Shown: positions 45,215 to 56,300 of the stretch, piece after piece
Layout of the letters: each line of letters opens with the position of its first letter
Position numbering within the stretch: position 1 is the first letter of the stretch
Assembly: GCA_018873245.2 (NCBI GenBank)
Contig: JAEMBT020000002.1
Span: 5,056,001-5,120,000, forward strand
DNA from: Archegozetes longisetosus
Lineage: Eukaryota > Arthropoda > Arachnida > Sarcoptiformes > Trhypochthoniidae
Direction of reading: 5' to 3'
Length of the DNA: 64,000 nucleotides
Notes under the pieces: model-generated
Told to the model about the DNA's origin: nothing
Database searches by the model: none
The model's input: the letters and a program-made list of their open reading frames with translations, nothing else
Translations under genes and position numbers: made by a program

Positions 45215-45709
45215 TTAAGCTGATTCAACGGGCGGTGAATATATGGTCCGATGAATGACTTCGACTTTTATTTTGTGGGCAAAAATACATGCGGTCACAC
45301 CACTCAAGAATGAGACCAACCACGAAGATATGCTGCCGCGAGTGTAATCACTTCCAGCGGCAAGTATAGCATAAGACAGCATAAGAATGCCAAAAAACAT
45401 AATTACACAATAGCTCTCTTTAATGGTTCCAAAAATACCCAAAACACACGTCAAGTCAACGATTACTAGAACCGCAATAATAACTCCTTTCCAAACCTCT
45501 GCATTTCTTTTCATGTCCTGATCAATATTTCTAAACGGATCTAGATGTCTTCTATCGGCTATTCCCTTGACCTTTTGCACAGTGTTGTTCATATAGATTC
45601 CAACCCATATCGAACTCAAAATATTAAGTATTGTCAGCACCACTAAAGACCATTTAATCACAGAGAACATAGTGCTTCGATATGTAACTTCTGAAGTTGG
45701 GTTGCCCAT
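45215..45709 (-). CDS. Four-transmembrane protein D, family unknown
   Basis: An intronless 164-residue ORF from the ATG at 45709. Segments are at about 17-40, 74-95, 100-120 and 129-146, with the first loop (NNTVQKVKGIADRRHLDPFR) rich in charge. Shared with protein C: ILSSIWVGIY, (A/E)VWKG, G-x-FG-x-x-KE-x-Y, YTRGSISSWLV and AHKI(R/K)VE. Same strand as C, 850 bp upstream of it, consistent with tandem duplication. Confidence 0.78.
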   Translation of the reverse strand: MGNPTSEVTYRSTMFSVIKWSLVVLTILNILSSIWVGIYMNNTVQKVKGIADRRHLDPFRNIDQDMKRNAEVWKGVIIAVLVIVDLTCVLGIFGTIKESYCVIMFFGILMLSYAILAAGSDYTRGSISSWLVSFLSGVTACIFAHKIKVEVIHRTIYSPPVESA

Positions 45710-45719
45710 TATTTTTCAG

Positions 45720-47080
45720 AAAATGTGAATCAAAATTGATGTTAAAATACGTTTTAGCATTTATTTTTGGACTCTATCTTCTGACTGTTATTGACACTAG
45801 CGTTTGAAGAGCTTTTATTAAAACTTGTGGTGATAATTACTAATAGAGACATGATAATGCGTTCGATACAACGGAAATTATGATTAATAAAGAATTCTTA
45901 TGATTTTTTACCCTCTCTATCATAAGTATCTAATTAGATACCTAATAATTTAATTAAGATTAAATTATAACTCTAAAGAATATTATCTTTGACGGAATTT
46001 CATTACTTCCGAATGTTTCACATTTTTACGCTCTAATTTCTGATAAGTTTGGATGATGATCCGATAAAACGTAGAGTGTTGCGATATATTTTAGTCATTT
46101 GAGTGTTTCAGATATTGGTAATCGTCATTCAAAACAAAATGTCTACAAAATATACGTAGAATCGAATTAGAAAGAAAAAGTTTAACCTTTTCCTGAAGAT
46201 TTGCTCTGTTGCAAGTTAGTGCTAATAACTTATAAGGCCAATATAATTCATTGTTATACTTCAATAAAAGATAAATCTATTCTGTAAATTTACAGCAAAA
46301 ATTAATAGTCATATCCATATTCACTAGTATGAGTTTAGCATTGTAATTAATTTTATTTATAAACTTACTAAATTTCATTATGTTTAACCTAAAGATAACG
46401 GGTTCGAAATCATTTATTAGATTAACAGAAAATTATGGTAAACCCAATAAACCAGGTAAAGCCAACAGATTCTGCAAAGCCGGTAAACTTTGATCCCACA
46501 TTTTCCGAATCTCGTTTATTGTGTTCAAGGGTTTTATAGTAAGAGTCGAGCGCTTATGACAAATACTATTATTTATTATGATTAGCTGTTTTGTATATGA
46601 AGATAAGTTGAATTAGTTGCATTGGAATAAGCTTAAATACATTTTGGGTAACAGTTAAGCTCACTCGTATTGCCTAGAAAATTTCTAATGATATGACCAC
46701 TATGATACGAGGTCTAGAGTATCTGAGACCAATAATGAATACAACGATTAATAGTTACCTCGTATCATAGTGGTCGATAAAGTTACATTTTACAAGAGGA
46801 GGTTAAGCATCCATCAGACTCACCTCTTATGATAGATATTTAAGGTGATGATGGTATTTTTGCATATAATGGTCAATTTTAAATCGAATTAGCTAAAATG
46901 ATATATATTCCAAAAATATTTCATATATAAGATCCAAATAGTACTAACAGCTTACAAAATAATGCGTGCAAGCTATATTTGCTATCAATAAAATAAATGT
47001 TCATGTAAAAATATGAATTTTATGTTAAATTATTTGATCACATCAAGAATTAATCACAACTTGATGCATATTTAAACACA
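45720..47080. other. Intergenic spacer between proteins D and E
   Basis: AT-rich with no gene seen. It contains the exact hairpin at 46695-46775. Confidence 0.4.
46695..46775. repeat. Perfect 19-bp inverted repeat
   Basis: GACCACTATGATACGAGGT at 46695-46713 is exactly mirrored at 46757-46775 with a 43-bp loop. It is perfect where surrounding repeats have decayed, so it is either young or maintained. Confidence 0.85.
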
Positions 47081-47084
47081 ACAA

Positions 47085-47576
47085 TCAAACAAATTCCTCT
47101 CTGGTTTGATGATAACTTGTGCCATTATGAATCTTTTTAACCAGCATGAAAGACAAATTCGCATTGAAAATATTCATAATTGATGGTAAAAATATGTTAA
47201 AACTGTTGATTAACCCAGTTGAAAATGGGATTAAAATAATTGAAAATATTCCAAATAGAAATAATAATGGTTTATATTCCAAACTTATTGCTAGTAAACC
47301 AAATAATTGAACAATATTTGATGCAATAATGTAAGTTGATATAAAGTCCTTCGTTGCATTGTTGTCCTCATTCTTTTGCAAGATCAAACTTTTACTCCAA
47401 GAGGTTAATGAAGAATTCGAACCGATATGAATATTGGGCACAAGTAAATCTTTTGATGGCATTGAATTATCTGCCAAATAATGAAATGCAATCCAAACTG
47501 AAAACGAAATTTTCACAAATATCGAACCGAGTAGTAAAAAGTTAATAACAACATAACTATTACTTCTGTGTTCCAT
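47085..47576 (-). CDS. Four-transmembrane protein E, divergent
   Basis: An intronless 163-residue ORF from the ATG at 47576. Hydrophobic segments are at about 9-33, 79-98, 102-124 and 128-146. The first loop is unusually long (residues 34-77) with potential N-glycosylation sites (NSS, NAT), suggesting that it faces the lumen or cell exterior. It keeps the WxA/WVG-like end of segment 1 and the overall layout but lacks YTRGSI. Membership in the cluster family is inferred from position, size, intronless structure and topology. Confidence 0.65.
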   Translation of the reverse strand: MEHRSNSYVVINFLLLGSIFVKISFSVWIAFHYLADNSMPSKDLLVPNIHIGSNSSLTSWSKSLILQKNEDNNATKDFISTYIIASNIVQLFGLLAISLEYKPLLFLFGIFSIILIPFSTGLINSFNIFLPSIMNIFNANLSFMLVKKIHNGTSYHQTREEFV

Positions 47577-48273
47577 ACTATAAGTTTAAAATTTGATGTT
47601 AAAAATTTTTAATTAGTTTAATTGAGTTTGAATACTGAACACACAACATGGGAATCGTGTGTTCAAATCTAAAACGAAATGAATATCAAATAAACTTGTG
47701 AACAAAATAATCTTTAGCATTGAAAATTATCTATAGTTATTGACATTGTTTCAAGTATACAACTGGAGACAGACGCATTTAACCCAATGTTTTCCAAATA
47801 AATCCAGTTTATTGATTAAGTTTTCATGATTATACATGTTTCAATGTTATAGATAACAATTTAATTACTTAAAGTAAGGGTTCAGATTTGACTGAGCTCA
47901 GGGAGCAAAGTTTTAACATCAAAACTCAACTTTTAGTTGGTTCCAATTTAATCGAGCCAGTTATCATTGATCTTATATTATGTGCGAAAACTACGCAATC
48001 AGCATAAGCAATCAAATTGAGAAGTGCTGCCAGTTCTTAGGGATACACCAGTATTTACCACTATCATCAAAATTTATCGGCAGAAAGATCTGTACTAATG
48101 AGAGTTTAGATATCGGAGCCAATGTTCATTCACTCTGTCAGCACAATTTAAATAGATTCTTAAGTTCTTAACTGACTTTACCTTCAAGAATTTGAAATTT
48201 TTGATAAGTAAAGAATTGCAATATTTCATCAGTATTCAGAATAATTGATGAAACTATCTAGAGTGAAACAAAA

Positions 48274-48870
48274 CTAAACTCTCATAACGCAGCCATTTGG
48301 ACTTTTCCTAAACAAGTCCTCGTAATTTGGTGGCTTTTCGGAAAGTGCTTGTTCTTCATAAGTTGGTGGTCTCTCCATGTCGTATTGTCGGTCAAAGTTA
48401 TCATTTAATGCTGAAAATCTTGAAAAATGTTGACTGTTGTTGTGCGTCTCAGTATTGTCAGTATTAGACTTTGAAAGAGTACGAATTCGTTGCGATAATA
48501 CGAGAGATAAGATGCATGTGACAACATTCAGTATGATATGTAGATAAGAGCCGATCTTGAATTTCACTAATACTGAAATCGGAATCAACATAATAGTGAA
48601 TAAGCCATAGACAGTTAAAAGTCGATCACTTAGCAAATATATACCAGTCATGCCAAATATGAATGAGGATAATGTCAATACAATTAAATAAAGCGGGACT
48701 ATGACTGGACTAATACCATCATTTTGATCCTCTTTATCTTGGTTCCTCGAATAGTTTGCATTCAATTGTATTGTGTCTCTCGTAATCCAGAATGAGTTAA
48801 AAATTTGAAGAACAATAGATATCAACAATAAATATTTCAAACAAGAAACTGTTGCAGCCTTCAAATCCAT
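48274..48870 (-). CDS. Four-transmembrane protein F with two PPxY motifs
   Basis: An intronless 198-residue ORF from the ATG at 48870. Segments are at about 10-29, 54-79, 85-103 and 107-126. A C-terminal tail of about 70 residues is unique to this member and has PPTY (168-171) and PPNY (180-183), each followed by acidic residues (EEQ, EDL). PPxY motifs bind WW domains, including those of NEDD4-family ubiquitin ligases, so regulated ubiquitination or endocytic sorting is a reasonable inference. It ends CVMRV. It is the last gene of the array before the CAP gene and is on the same strand. Confidence 0.72.
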   Translation of the reverse strand: MDLKAATVSCLKYLLLISIVLQIFNSFWITRDTIQLNANYSRNQDKEDQNDGISPVIVPLYLIVLTLSSFIFGMTGIYLLSDRLLTVYGLFTIMLIPISVLVKFKIGSYLHIILNVVTCILSLVLSQRIRTLSKSNTDNTETHNNSQHFSRFSALNDNFDRQYDMERPPTYEEQALSEKPPNYEDLFRKSPNGCVMRV

Positions 48871-48879
48871 TATTCATTT

Positions 48880-49630
48880 GTTGTAATTGAAGATACATTT
48901 ATTAATGAAGGCATAAGTGAACTACAAACTTATATTTATATGTCTTACCTGTTTGTTTATATGAAAAGAGCAGTGTTTGTAAAGTATTCTGAGAATAATC
49001 AAACAAAAAGAGATAAAACAAATTTAGAGATAAAAGTTTGCAATCCGCAAAAGTTCACTAAAACAAACTACCATTTATTATAATTCATAACAAACCCTGT
49101 AAATGATAAACATAGGCTCTATGGAACTGAGCCTAGGCTTGAGCCTTATGCTCTATCAATGCTTTTGAGCCGAGCCTCGTGCCAAGGCTTGCCTGTGCCG
49201 GTCATTACCTGTAAAGCTTATGATTTTTAGCCAAAGTTCATCAGTCTCACATCTATTGTTTATACAGACCAACACCCTCCCAACAATATGGAGAATTTTA
49301 TAAAATATGATAACTTTGATATCAGGGACAGGGAAAGGAATAAAGTTCAAAGCATTTTATGCTTTCAGGAACTTTGCTCAGTATTACTTCTGTTTATGTG
49401 ATACTGTGTTATTGCTATTCATTGCTGTCGGTGTCTGAAAGTGCCCTCAAAATTGAGTTACATCAGAATCCTATCAGAAAGGCTAAATTAGGATTAAATT
49501 CATAGACCGTCAACATTGAAATAGAGGCAACTTTTTAAACTTGATACCACACACAAAGTGAACTTGATAACAAGCCACTCAAAAGCACTCATAGATTATT
49601 GAACAGTCAATATTTTGCCAACAAATTAAA
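48880..49630. other. Intergenic DNA with a GAGCC motif cluster
   Basis: At 49109-49200 the motifs GAGCCTAGGCTTGAGCC, GAGCCGAGCC and CCAAGGCTTG cluster together. The same GAGCCTAGGCT motif occurs near 36030. Probably a decayed repeat element. No gene seen. Confidence 0.4.
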
Positions 49631-49635
49631 ACATG

Positions 49636-50264
49636 TCAGATTGGGATCACATTTTTGCCCATTGAACTCATATCATTTCCAGGTTTATAGTAATTGCAAA
49701 CAGTATAAACTCTGTCACTTCTTTCGCTATATTCTTGAGCGCAACCTAAATGTGAAGTCTCTTTCCAAACAACTTGAGTAAAATGTCCGGTAGGTCTTGA
49801 TATTCTCAGTGGATTTTTGAAATCATAGTCTTTGATCTCATCGTACCAGGACTTAACGACTTGGGCGCAAGAATACTTTCGATGGGAAGTGATGTAATGC
49901 AAGTTTTCTCCATAGCCTTTCAAGTGAGGAGGATGACTAAAAATATCAGTTTTTGCTAAATCGATAGCACGTGACTTTGCAAATGAAATGAGCTGTAAAT
50001 GCATAGAAAGATTAGAAGCTGATAATTATTTTTAGATTCATCAAGGTCTCGAAAAACGAAAATGAAAACAAAGAACAAAAACAAAGTTGTAATTACTTTA
50101 TCATCCATTGTTAAGAGAGGACTGTTATGTTTATAGCGATAATAATTGTGTGCTTTCAAACAAGAATCCGTAAAATTTTCCGACGAGGGATCAATGTCAT
50201 AATTATTGTGAAAACAATCAGTATTAATAATATTAGAATAATAAGTGCTGCGATAAGAATACAT
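49636..50264 (-). CDS. CAP-superfamily (SCP/GAPR-1-like) protein
   Basis: Exon 1 is 50264-50097 and exon 2 is 49992-49636, joined in phase 0 across a 104-bp GT-AG intron, giving 174 residues. CAP landmarks in order: CLKAHNYYRYKHNSPLL, GYGENLHYI, VVKSWYDEI, then GHFTQVVWKETSHLGCA and VCNYYKPGN. The fold's His and Glu residues (AHN, GEN, HFTQ) are present. The C-terminus ends soon after the CAP core, as in GAPR-1-type members. With the ATG at 50264 there is no signal peptide. A separate ATG frame upstream (50389-50156) encodes a basic N-terminus and a strong membrane segment but is offset by one base, so the mature protein may be cytosolic or, if an intron or indel joins the frames, a type II membrane protein. 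Confidence 0.8.
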
Positions 50265-50389
50265 AGCTCCGTATGCAACGGCAGATATCTGTTCAGAAAA
50301 GGAACTCTAGAAGTGATTATTTCATTTGTTCTTCGAAAATCAATCTGAACACTTTCAGGATATTTATACTTTGAATGAGTTGAAGGCAT
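50156..50389 (-). other. Possible N-terminal anchor of the CAP gene (other frame)
   Basis: The ATG at 50389 opens 77 codons: a polar stretch (MPSTHSKYKYPESVQ), then a membrane segment (residues ~42-66, ILIAALIILILLILIVF), then basic residues before a stop. It overlaps the CAP exon 1 frame for about 100 bp. The layout would suit a type II membrane CAP protein if one base were inserted or lost near 50230. Confidence 0.4.
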
Positions 50390-50399
50390 TGTTGAAATG

Positions 50400-52035
50400 C
50401 AAATACTTTACAGTTGAATCACTTCTCGATTGAACGATAATACTTTACAAATAAGATTGAATGAACTAACTACAATTAGTATAGAACTGATAAGCTTCAA
50501 CAATCTTTAAACAAGTTTGTGATTTGGCCCAAATCATTTTCACTTGCTACACAAAGGCACAAAAACTTAAGACTGAAATAAGTGACGCATTGATCTGACA
50601 GAATGCAGAACGTTAGGCATTAGTCTTTAGATTTAAGTGATAGGCAGAGGAGCAAATGAAAGTGACTAATAAATTTTTGAATGTTAAAAATAGATTTGAT
50701 GAGCTACGCTAAGCAATAGTTTACATAAGAGTTGACTCATATTTTTACAAAAAGTTAAAAAAGACAAAACTTGATGTTAATTATCTTGAGGATCAAACTG
50801 ACTATCAATTCTTTAAACGTTTTTGAAACAATAAAATTCGAACCAAACAATAAAATCGATGCTATATTTAACCTGATAGATTCAAATACATAATATCGCG
50901 TGCTTAGTGTAGACGTCATGTCACTGACACTGACTTGTGAGCAAGGAATTTTAGAATTTATAATCAAAATAACTTTTGGCTCACGCAAATACCTTTGAGT
51001 CATTTTGTTCAAATTCGAAGGTTCAATTATGTGATATATGTGAATAATACAACAATACAGCTCAGTCCAAAAAAAGTCGCAAATTACAATTATTCATACT
51101 TTTATCTAAAGTTGTTCAAATTCAGTTATAACAAGCTTGAGCTATAAATAGCACTCTAAATAATGTTTTTATAAACAACTCCAGTATTTGGTTCGCTCTC
51201 TTCGAGCTTAGATACAGAGTTAAAGTTAGCTCGGCATAGACGCGAAAAATGTCTCCATATCGTATACATAGCTTATCCCATATATCGCCAATTTTTTGGT
51301 TCTTTTTTCTCAATTAAATCTTTGATAATCTGCTGGATACTGACTGAAACCGCTTCAGATGATCATAAATTGTGTTTAAGGGTATACAAGTTAATTGGTA
51401 AAGTTTTTTAACTGGTTTGACGCCATATTCATACAAAACTAGGAGACGATTCCGATTATCAAATTGCTTTACCATCTAGTCTCATGCGAACTTAAATCTT
51501 GGGACTAAACCGAATAATACGCACTTGTCAATCAATGATATAAGTACATCATAAGGAACCTTATTCTGGTTTGAAAACTCATTAAGAATTATAAAGTATA
51601 AAAAGTGCAATACTAATTTGTTTAAATTCAACCTTTTCCAAGTTTATTTGGACTGAGGTGTACAATTAATGCTTTTATTAATCACACTAATCCATTCAAA
51701 TTAAAATATAATACAATTAGCTTTCGAAAAGATCTGCTAATTAGGTATTTGTGTAATGAAACTTCAAAATAACTTATAAACCACGTGGACTATCATATTC
51801 AGTGACCAATACTTAAATAACTTTTATGTACAATAAACAGTTAACTATGCTATTATGGTTTCTATTTAATACAGCTAAAGATTTATGTTTAAATCATGTC
51901 AGATCAAAAAGGGCAACCAAAATACCACCAAAAAAGTTTTCAAGTGGTCATTTGATTAATGATGGCAGAGGAATACTAGAAAGCTACTAATGAAAGTATA
52001 GCAAGGAAATGAGAAAATTATATGAAGTCCAATGA
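50400..52035. other. Intergenic DNA
   Basis: AT-rich with short unsupported frames only (for example 50755-51012 and 51122-51313 on the minus strand). No gene, RNA or clear repeat could be supported. Confidence 0.4.
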
Positions 52036-52039
52036 ATCT

Positions 52040-52890
52040 ATTGCAGGTTTAATAGCGCGAACAGTGCAAACACCAAAACGTCTCGATAAAACCAAACTCA
52101 TACCTAAACTACCAAATATCTTGATAGAAATTAATATCAAATTTTAGTTACAAGCAGCACTCGAATGTCTTGCATTTCTACTGTTCGGTTATTTAGCAGG
52201 CTGACGGCGATGGGATGCGTTCTCTGGTAATGTATGTCAAAGAGACATGAACTGTCACTGGTGACACTTAAGAATCAAACATCAAGTAGTGTTACCTCAT
52301 ATCAAAGTACTGGGAATGGCTTCAGTCCTGAAGCCAAGTATCACTTTCCTTCTGATGGTGCATACATATGGTATTCAAATATATAATGTTCCACAGGCCC
52401 CGTTTTAATGGAAACAACTTTGTATTATTGAGCCTGAATGAAGAGATTTAATTTATGTATTCAAAGCTAACTTGTGTCTTATTTAGTTTCAATTCTATAA
52501 AAGTTTTTTTTGGTATCGCACAACCAGGAGTTTCAGTTTACGAGTACGATATCGATAAAAACCTTGAGGCCGGAATAGACGAAGTTTGTGTCAAGAATTT
52601 TAATACTTTTCAAAAAATGACAATTCTCTTTTAGAGAGATATTAAGATTGAGTTCTAAGGAATGGCCAGGACAGCTCGAAATGGTAACTGGCAGTAAAGA
52701 TATGAACGCACAGCCTTTTGTCGATTATTTCGAGCCTTTAATTAGACTCTTAGACAAAAAAGCTCGTAAACCGAAAAATCGGATGGTAAGCATAAGGTTT
52801 GGGGAACTTTCATCGAATTTGACAGTTTTAGACGAAACTCTCTTCAAATATATCTTTTCTAATAATTCAAATATCGACTTAGTTGTTTGA
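52040..52890 (+). pseudogene. Angiotensin-converting-enzyme pseudogene
   Basis: Plus-strand blocks correspond in order to exons 9-11 of the ACE gene at 53.4-57.3 kb: LQAALECLAFLLFGYLAG; then RRWDAFSGN and KYHFPSD near 52210-52370; then GIAQPGVSVYEYDID near 52535; and KEWPGQLEMVTGSKDMNAQP with VDYFEPLIRLL near 52656-52750. Stops (LAG*RRWD) and frameshifts break it, and the zinc-binding region is absent. It faces the intact gene tail to tail. The plus-strand frame at 52648-52890 is open only across the last exon remnant. Confidence 0.8.
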
Positions 52891-53363
52891 CAAAATTAAA
52901 AATTATCCTATACTTTTTCAGTAAACTATTATCTCAGATAATTTGGTATATCTTTCATTGATATGCTAGTTCAAGTGACTCGAAAGCAAATTTATTAGAG
53001 TTGATTGAAAATCTATTTATGCAATCATAAATTGAACGTTTTGATTTTATTGATTTGATTTTGTTACACTACGAAAACTATAACGTATGTAAAACTTAAC
53101 TCAAATTTAAAGATATATTAAGATTAAAATTTGTTTGCTTATAAATTTGACCTTATTTCTTATGAATCGTCCAGACATAAACAGTAATCTTTAGTGTAAT
53201 AAAAAATATTGATAGATAAAATTTTATATCCTGAGCCAACTTAGTGATTGAAAGATGAATGGATTAAACACTAAGCATTGACTTAGTTTAAAAACATAAC
53301 TAAATTGTTTCTATAATAGAAGATCATACAATTTATGCAAAATCGAGTGTTTCTTATCCAATG

Positions 53364-56300
53364 TTAAATTCTAAATAATAATAACAAAATTGCGCAAAGT
53401 AGTAAAGAGAAGATATCTGCATTTCTACGAATATTAGATCCATTATCTGATGAGCCAAAATAATCATCAACTGAAAGATGAAAAATTAGATTGAGAATAA
53501 CTTGAAACTGAATTTTGTTGTAATCCAATTTTTAAGACGAATCTCAAAAGAGGATTCTAGCATTCTACGTTGATTAATAGGAAGATTTTCAGATAAATAA
53601 TATGACAATAATCACCTGTGGCTTTCCAACCAATACTCTCATTGACCAGTACTTGATCTAAATGTTCTTCAAGAGGTTTGAAGTAGTCAAGCAATGGTCC
53701 AACATCCATTTTATCAGTACCAGTCACTATTTTTAACTGTTGCGGCCATTTCTGGGAAGAGCCTAATTGTAACATTTCTCTAACATTTGTTATAAATGTA
53801 AAAATGAAAGTCAACATAAATAATATGAAAAATACTGAATTCTATCTTTATTTATACTTCAATTTGTCGCCGGCCGTTCGATTTCCATTGATATCGCATT
53901 CATAAACTGGAACACCTGGTTGTGCGATATCACAAAGAGCTTTATGGAACTGGAATTGAAGGATATGTGACACAAAATACCTGTATTGGACAAAATTAAG
54001 TTTGACGCAAACTAAAGATAACTTTTAACGAAGTATTAGAATATACTTTAATACCTAATATACTCAACGCTGGCTGGGATGTGAAACTTAGCTCCAGGGT
54101 CGAAGTCATTCTCACTACGCTTAACTGGTGGTGATAATCCTTGATATTGTAATCTCAACTCCCACCAGTGACGGTTCAAGTCATTTTGGCTGGCATTACC
54201 AGAAAACACATCCCATCTCCACTTGTCCATTATATATCCAAATGGCAGAAATGCTACTTTGTCCAAAGCCATTTTCAATTGATATTTCAAATTAATTTTT
54301 GTCATATTTTGCAGTGATGATTCATTAAGGAGTCCTATATTTTTGAGATGTTCCGGTGTTGATACAGACAGGGCCAACAAATCACCGATCGCCTCGTGAA
54401 AACCTATCAAAGCACAAAACAGTCAAATTAAACTTAAATCTCGGCTTAAGTTGAATATAAATTCTGTACCAGGGTTTGCTCCATCACGATAGACAACAGG
54501 TTGATCCTGGTATTGCATGAAGTACTCGATGTGTCCCATTTCATGATGTATTGTTATCAAATCTTCCATGTTGACTTTAGTGCACTGTTTAATCCTATTT
54601 GGTTAATTTGATGATAATTGAAGTTACGTGGCGTAAAACTTAGTCTTAATACAAACCTAAAGTCATCCTTGGTGTAGAAATCCCAGGCCGAGGCATGACT
54701 AGCAAGTAGAATATCAAATTATATAATTTGTGCTTGCTTTTCGCTATTTTAATTATTGATATTTATATAATTGAATCAAAATTTCAAAGGCTTTCTCACC
54801 AAACCATTTCTGTGCCATCGGTTGGCTTAACAATAACTGATTTTTTCCAAAAAATGTCCGTCATTATTTCGAGACCTAAATCCCCGAAAAACTTATCTGA
54901 CAACTCGAACATACTTGTTGCGTTGTATCCCTGTTAGAATTGAAGAATCAATCAAAATATTTAATAGATTTTGTTCTTAATCAAATAATCATCAATCTTA
55001 TTACTTTTTCCACAAGTGCAGGCGTCACATCAATCGGTTCTACCTCAGGGTATGGATCAACACCTGGTACTGTATTCATAATGTTACTCCATTGTTGAGC
55101 CCACATATTACCTAAAAGGTGCGCTGGTATTGTTCCGTCTTTAGGCATCTTTCCTGGAAATGCTTTGTTCAATTTCATTCTGACATAAGCGTGAAGTTTC
55201 TCATAAAAAGGTTTTAATTTTTCCCATAAGTTTGCAGTTTGCTCTTTAATGTCCGGCGTTTCCCACACAAAAAGCCAAAGTTCATCCAAAGTCTTAAAAC
55301 CTGTTGCAATTAATCAAAGATTAGTTCTTTTGACAAATATTAAATATTAGACTCTACTCTCAAGTTTTTTTTCGATCTCTAAAGTAGAAGAAATAACAAT
55401 ATTGCAGAGTAATAAAGCCTTACTTTGATTAGGTATGCTATTAAGAGTGGCTGCTTTGTTGCCCAAAGTATAATAAGTGATATAATTGTCTCTCATCTTC
55501 TTTCCAGTTGCATCTCTCCAATTAACCCATGCTTCTTGTAGTTCTGAATAGCTTTTCGAATTGGCCATTATTTCGGTTAAATCTTAATTTTCAAATAATC
55601 AATAGAGCTAACTTTTGAAATTGGCCAAAACATCTGTGAACATACCCGGATCTAGTTCTAGATTACATCTACCATCAACACAGACCCTGGCAGTGCTATA
55701 AGTGACTTCCATCTCATTTGAAACTTTTGTGAACTAAAAGATATTTTCAGATAATATTTGTTCGGGTTATCATATATGAAGCGGGAACCTGAGAGCAACT
55801 GTCAAAACAGACTCATTTACTTTTAGCTTTTACAACGACCCCTAATCTCTGACCCTTATTGACTCCCATTGACTCCCATTGACTCCCATTGACTCCCATT
55901 GACTCCTATTGACTCCCATTGATTACCATTAATCTCTAAAAACTTCTACTAACTTTGAGTTTTGTATCTAAAAATAAGAAATATACTACCTCTATTTACT
56001 AATCTCCTCTATATAATCCATTGAACCTTTAACACCTACGACACCTGTAACTCCTGTAGCCTACTTCTTTAGATTTCACCCCCAGTAGTGCCATTAGCAC
56101 CAGAACCATCACATAACAAGCACTATCATTATCATCACTATTATCACGACATTGTCATTCTCTTTAATTTTATAATAATATTTTTTATTTATTATTTACT
56201 TAATATTAATATTATTAATTGTTAATTATTATAATTAATAATATTAATAATATAAATATTAAATAAACAATAGATAAAATAATATTATTATTATTACTTT

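Noticed and set aside
47640-47680. tRNA-like TTCAAATC segment
   Set aside because: No complementary acceptor or anticodon stem could be drawn around it.
55859-55922. CRISPR-like array from the regular 10-mers
   Set aside because: Units are contiguous without spacers, lie inside a MITE in a eukaryotic intron, and are a simple tandem repeat.
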